This document shows positions 40,729 to 40,832 of a DNA stretch of 40,832 bases, piece after piece. The first letter of the stretch is position 1. Every line of letters starts with the position of its first letter. The position numbers were made by a program, and so were the translations under genes. This stretch comes from a virus. The notes beneath the pieces were generated by a model. It was not told where the DNA came from and did no database searches. It was given only the letters and a program-made list of their open reading frames with translations. The stretch lies in the IMG/VR virus record IMGVR_UViG_3300022888_000016, positions 1 through 40,832 of that record; one strand, 5' to 3'.

Positions 40729-40832
40729 GTATTCCACAGGCATTAGAATCATTACGGCCGGGTGCAGAATGGACGCTTATAGGTGATACCTTAACTTGGT
40801 CAGATATAAGTCAAACAGAACCAACTACGGCT
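40725..40832 (+). CDS. Small fibre-associated protein, copy B (cut by right edge)
   Basis: The ATG at 40725 overlaps the preceding TGA and has AGGAG upstream (40711-40715). Thirty-six codons are visible: MSIPQALESLRPGAEWTLIG then DTLTWSDISQTEPTTA. It matches copy A at PNAIWSVQDGVLKWND..TQPTEAE, showing a second tip-plus-partner pair. The end lies outside the window. Confidence 0.65.
   Translation, partial: MSIPQALESLRPGAEWTLIGDTLTWSDISQTEPTTA

Noticed and set aside
1-40832. Search for tRNA, integrase, transposase or host metabolic genes
   Set aside because: None was seen. All larger frames fit phage replication, transcription, virion or fibre functions, or are unassigned.

Overview
The window is a 40.8-kb piece of a low-GC, T4-like contractile-tailed phage genome. 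The gene content and order match the marine T4-like (cyanophage/pelagiphage-type) lineage: gp33 and gp32, a compact baseplate set, VgrG-like gp5 without lysozyme, giant gp7- and DUF4815-type wedge proteins, and a run of small tail-fibre proteins with ELN-LDGIT repeats. No photosynthesis or other host-diagnostic metabolic gene is present, so the host cannot be named. It is probably a marine bacterium such as a SAR11-type heterotroph or a cyanobacterium. No tRNA, integrase, transposase or CRISPR array was seen.

Layout. 1-320: the end of an unknown gene, a rho-independent terminator and a tiny ORF. 325-1742: a plus-strand group of an unknown 89-aa protein, a thermonuclease-fold enzyme, a two-TM membrane protein and gp33. 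A sigma70-type promoter then leads to gp32 (ssDNA-binding) and a 47-aa membrane protein. 2898-7481: a minus-strand block read gp4 (head-completion nuclease), unknown 201-aa protein, gp54-like tube initiator, gp26, gp51 and tape measure. 7482-36384: a long plus-strand baseplate block starting at a TATAAATA late promoter: gp48, gp53, gp27, gp5, four unassigned genes, gp25, gp6, giant gp7-like protein, gp8 and a giant DUF4815-type protein. 36386-40832: a small coiled-coil protein and the distal tail-fibre/adhesin genes, running off the right edge.

How the genes work together. gp27/gp5 form the hub and spike. gp25/gp6/gp7/gp53/gp8 form the wedges. gp48/gp54 cap the baseplate and start the tube. 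The tape measure sets tail length. gp4 finishes the head. The 3' fibre genes probably provide receptor binding. gp33 would connect RNA polymerase to the late promoters, two of which (before gp48 and before gp8) carry the exact TATAAATA box.

Most interesting point. gp51 has no usable start codon. It lies in the -1 frame of gp26, exactly after a TTTTTTC slippery heptamer that has an SD-like AAGGAG 7 nt upstream and a two-tier stem 7 nt downstream. The gene directly after it is the tape measure. This is the architecture of the lambda-type G/G-T tail-assembly chaperone frameshift, here on the T4-type gp26/gp51 pair. Other notable points are a late promoter held in the loop of a perfect 12-bp inverted repeat, a tandem duplication in the tape measure, a 401-bp perfect repeat in a fibre gene, a repetitive acidic extension on the gp7-like protein, and a repeating adhesin plus small-partner cassette at the right end.
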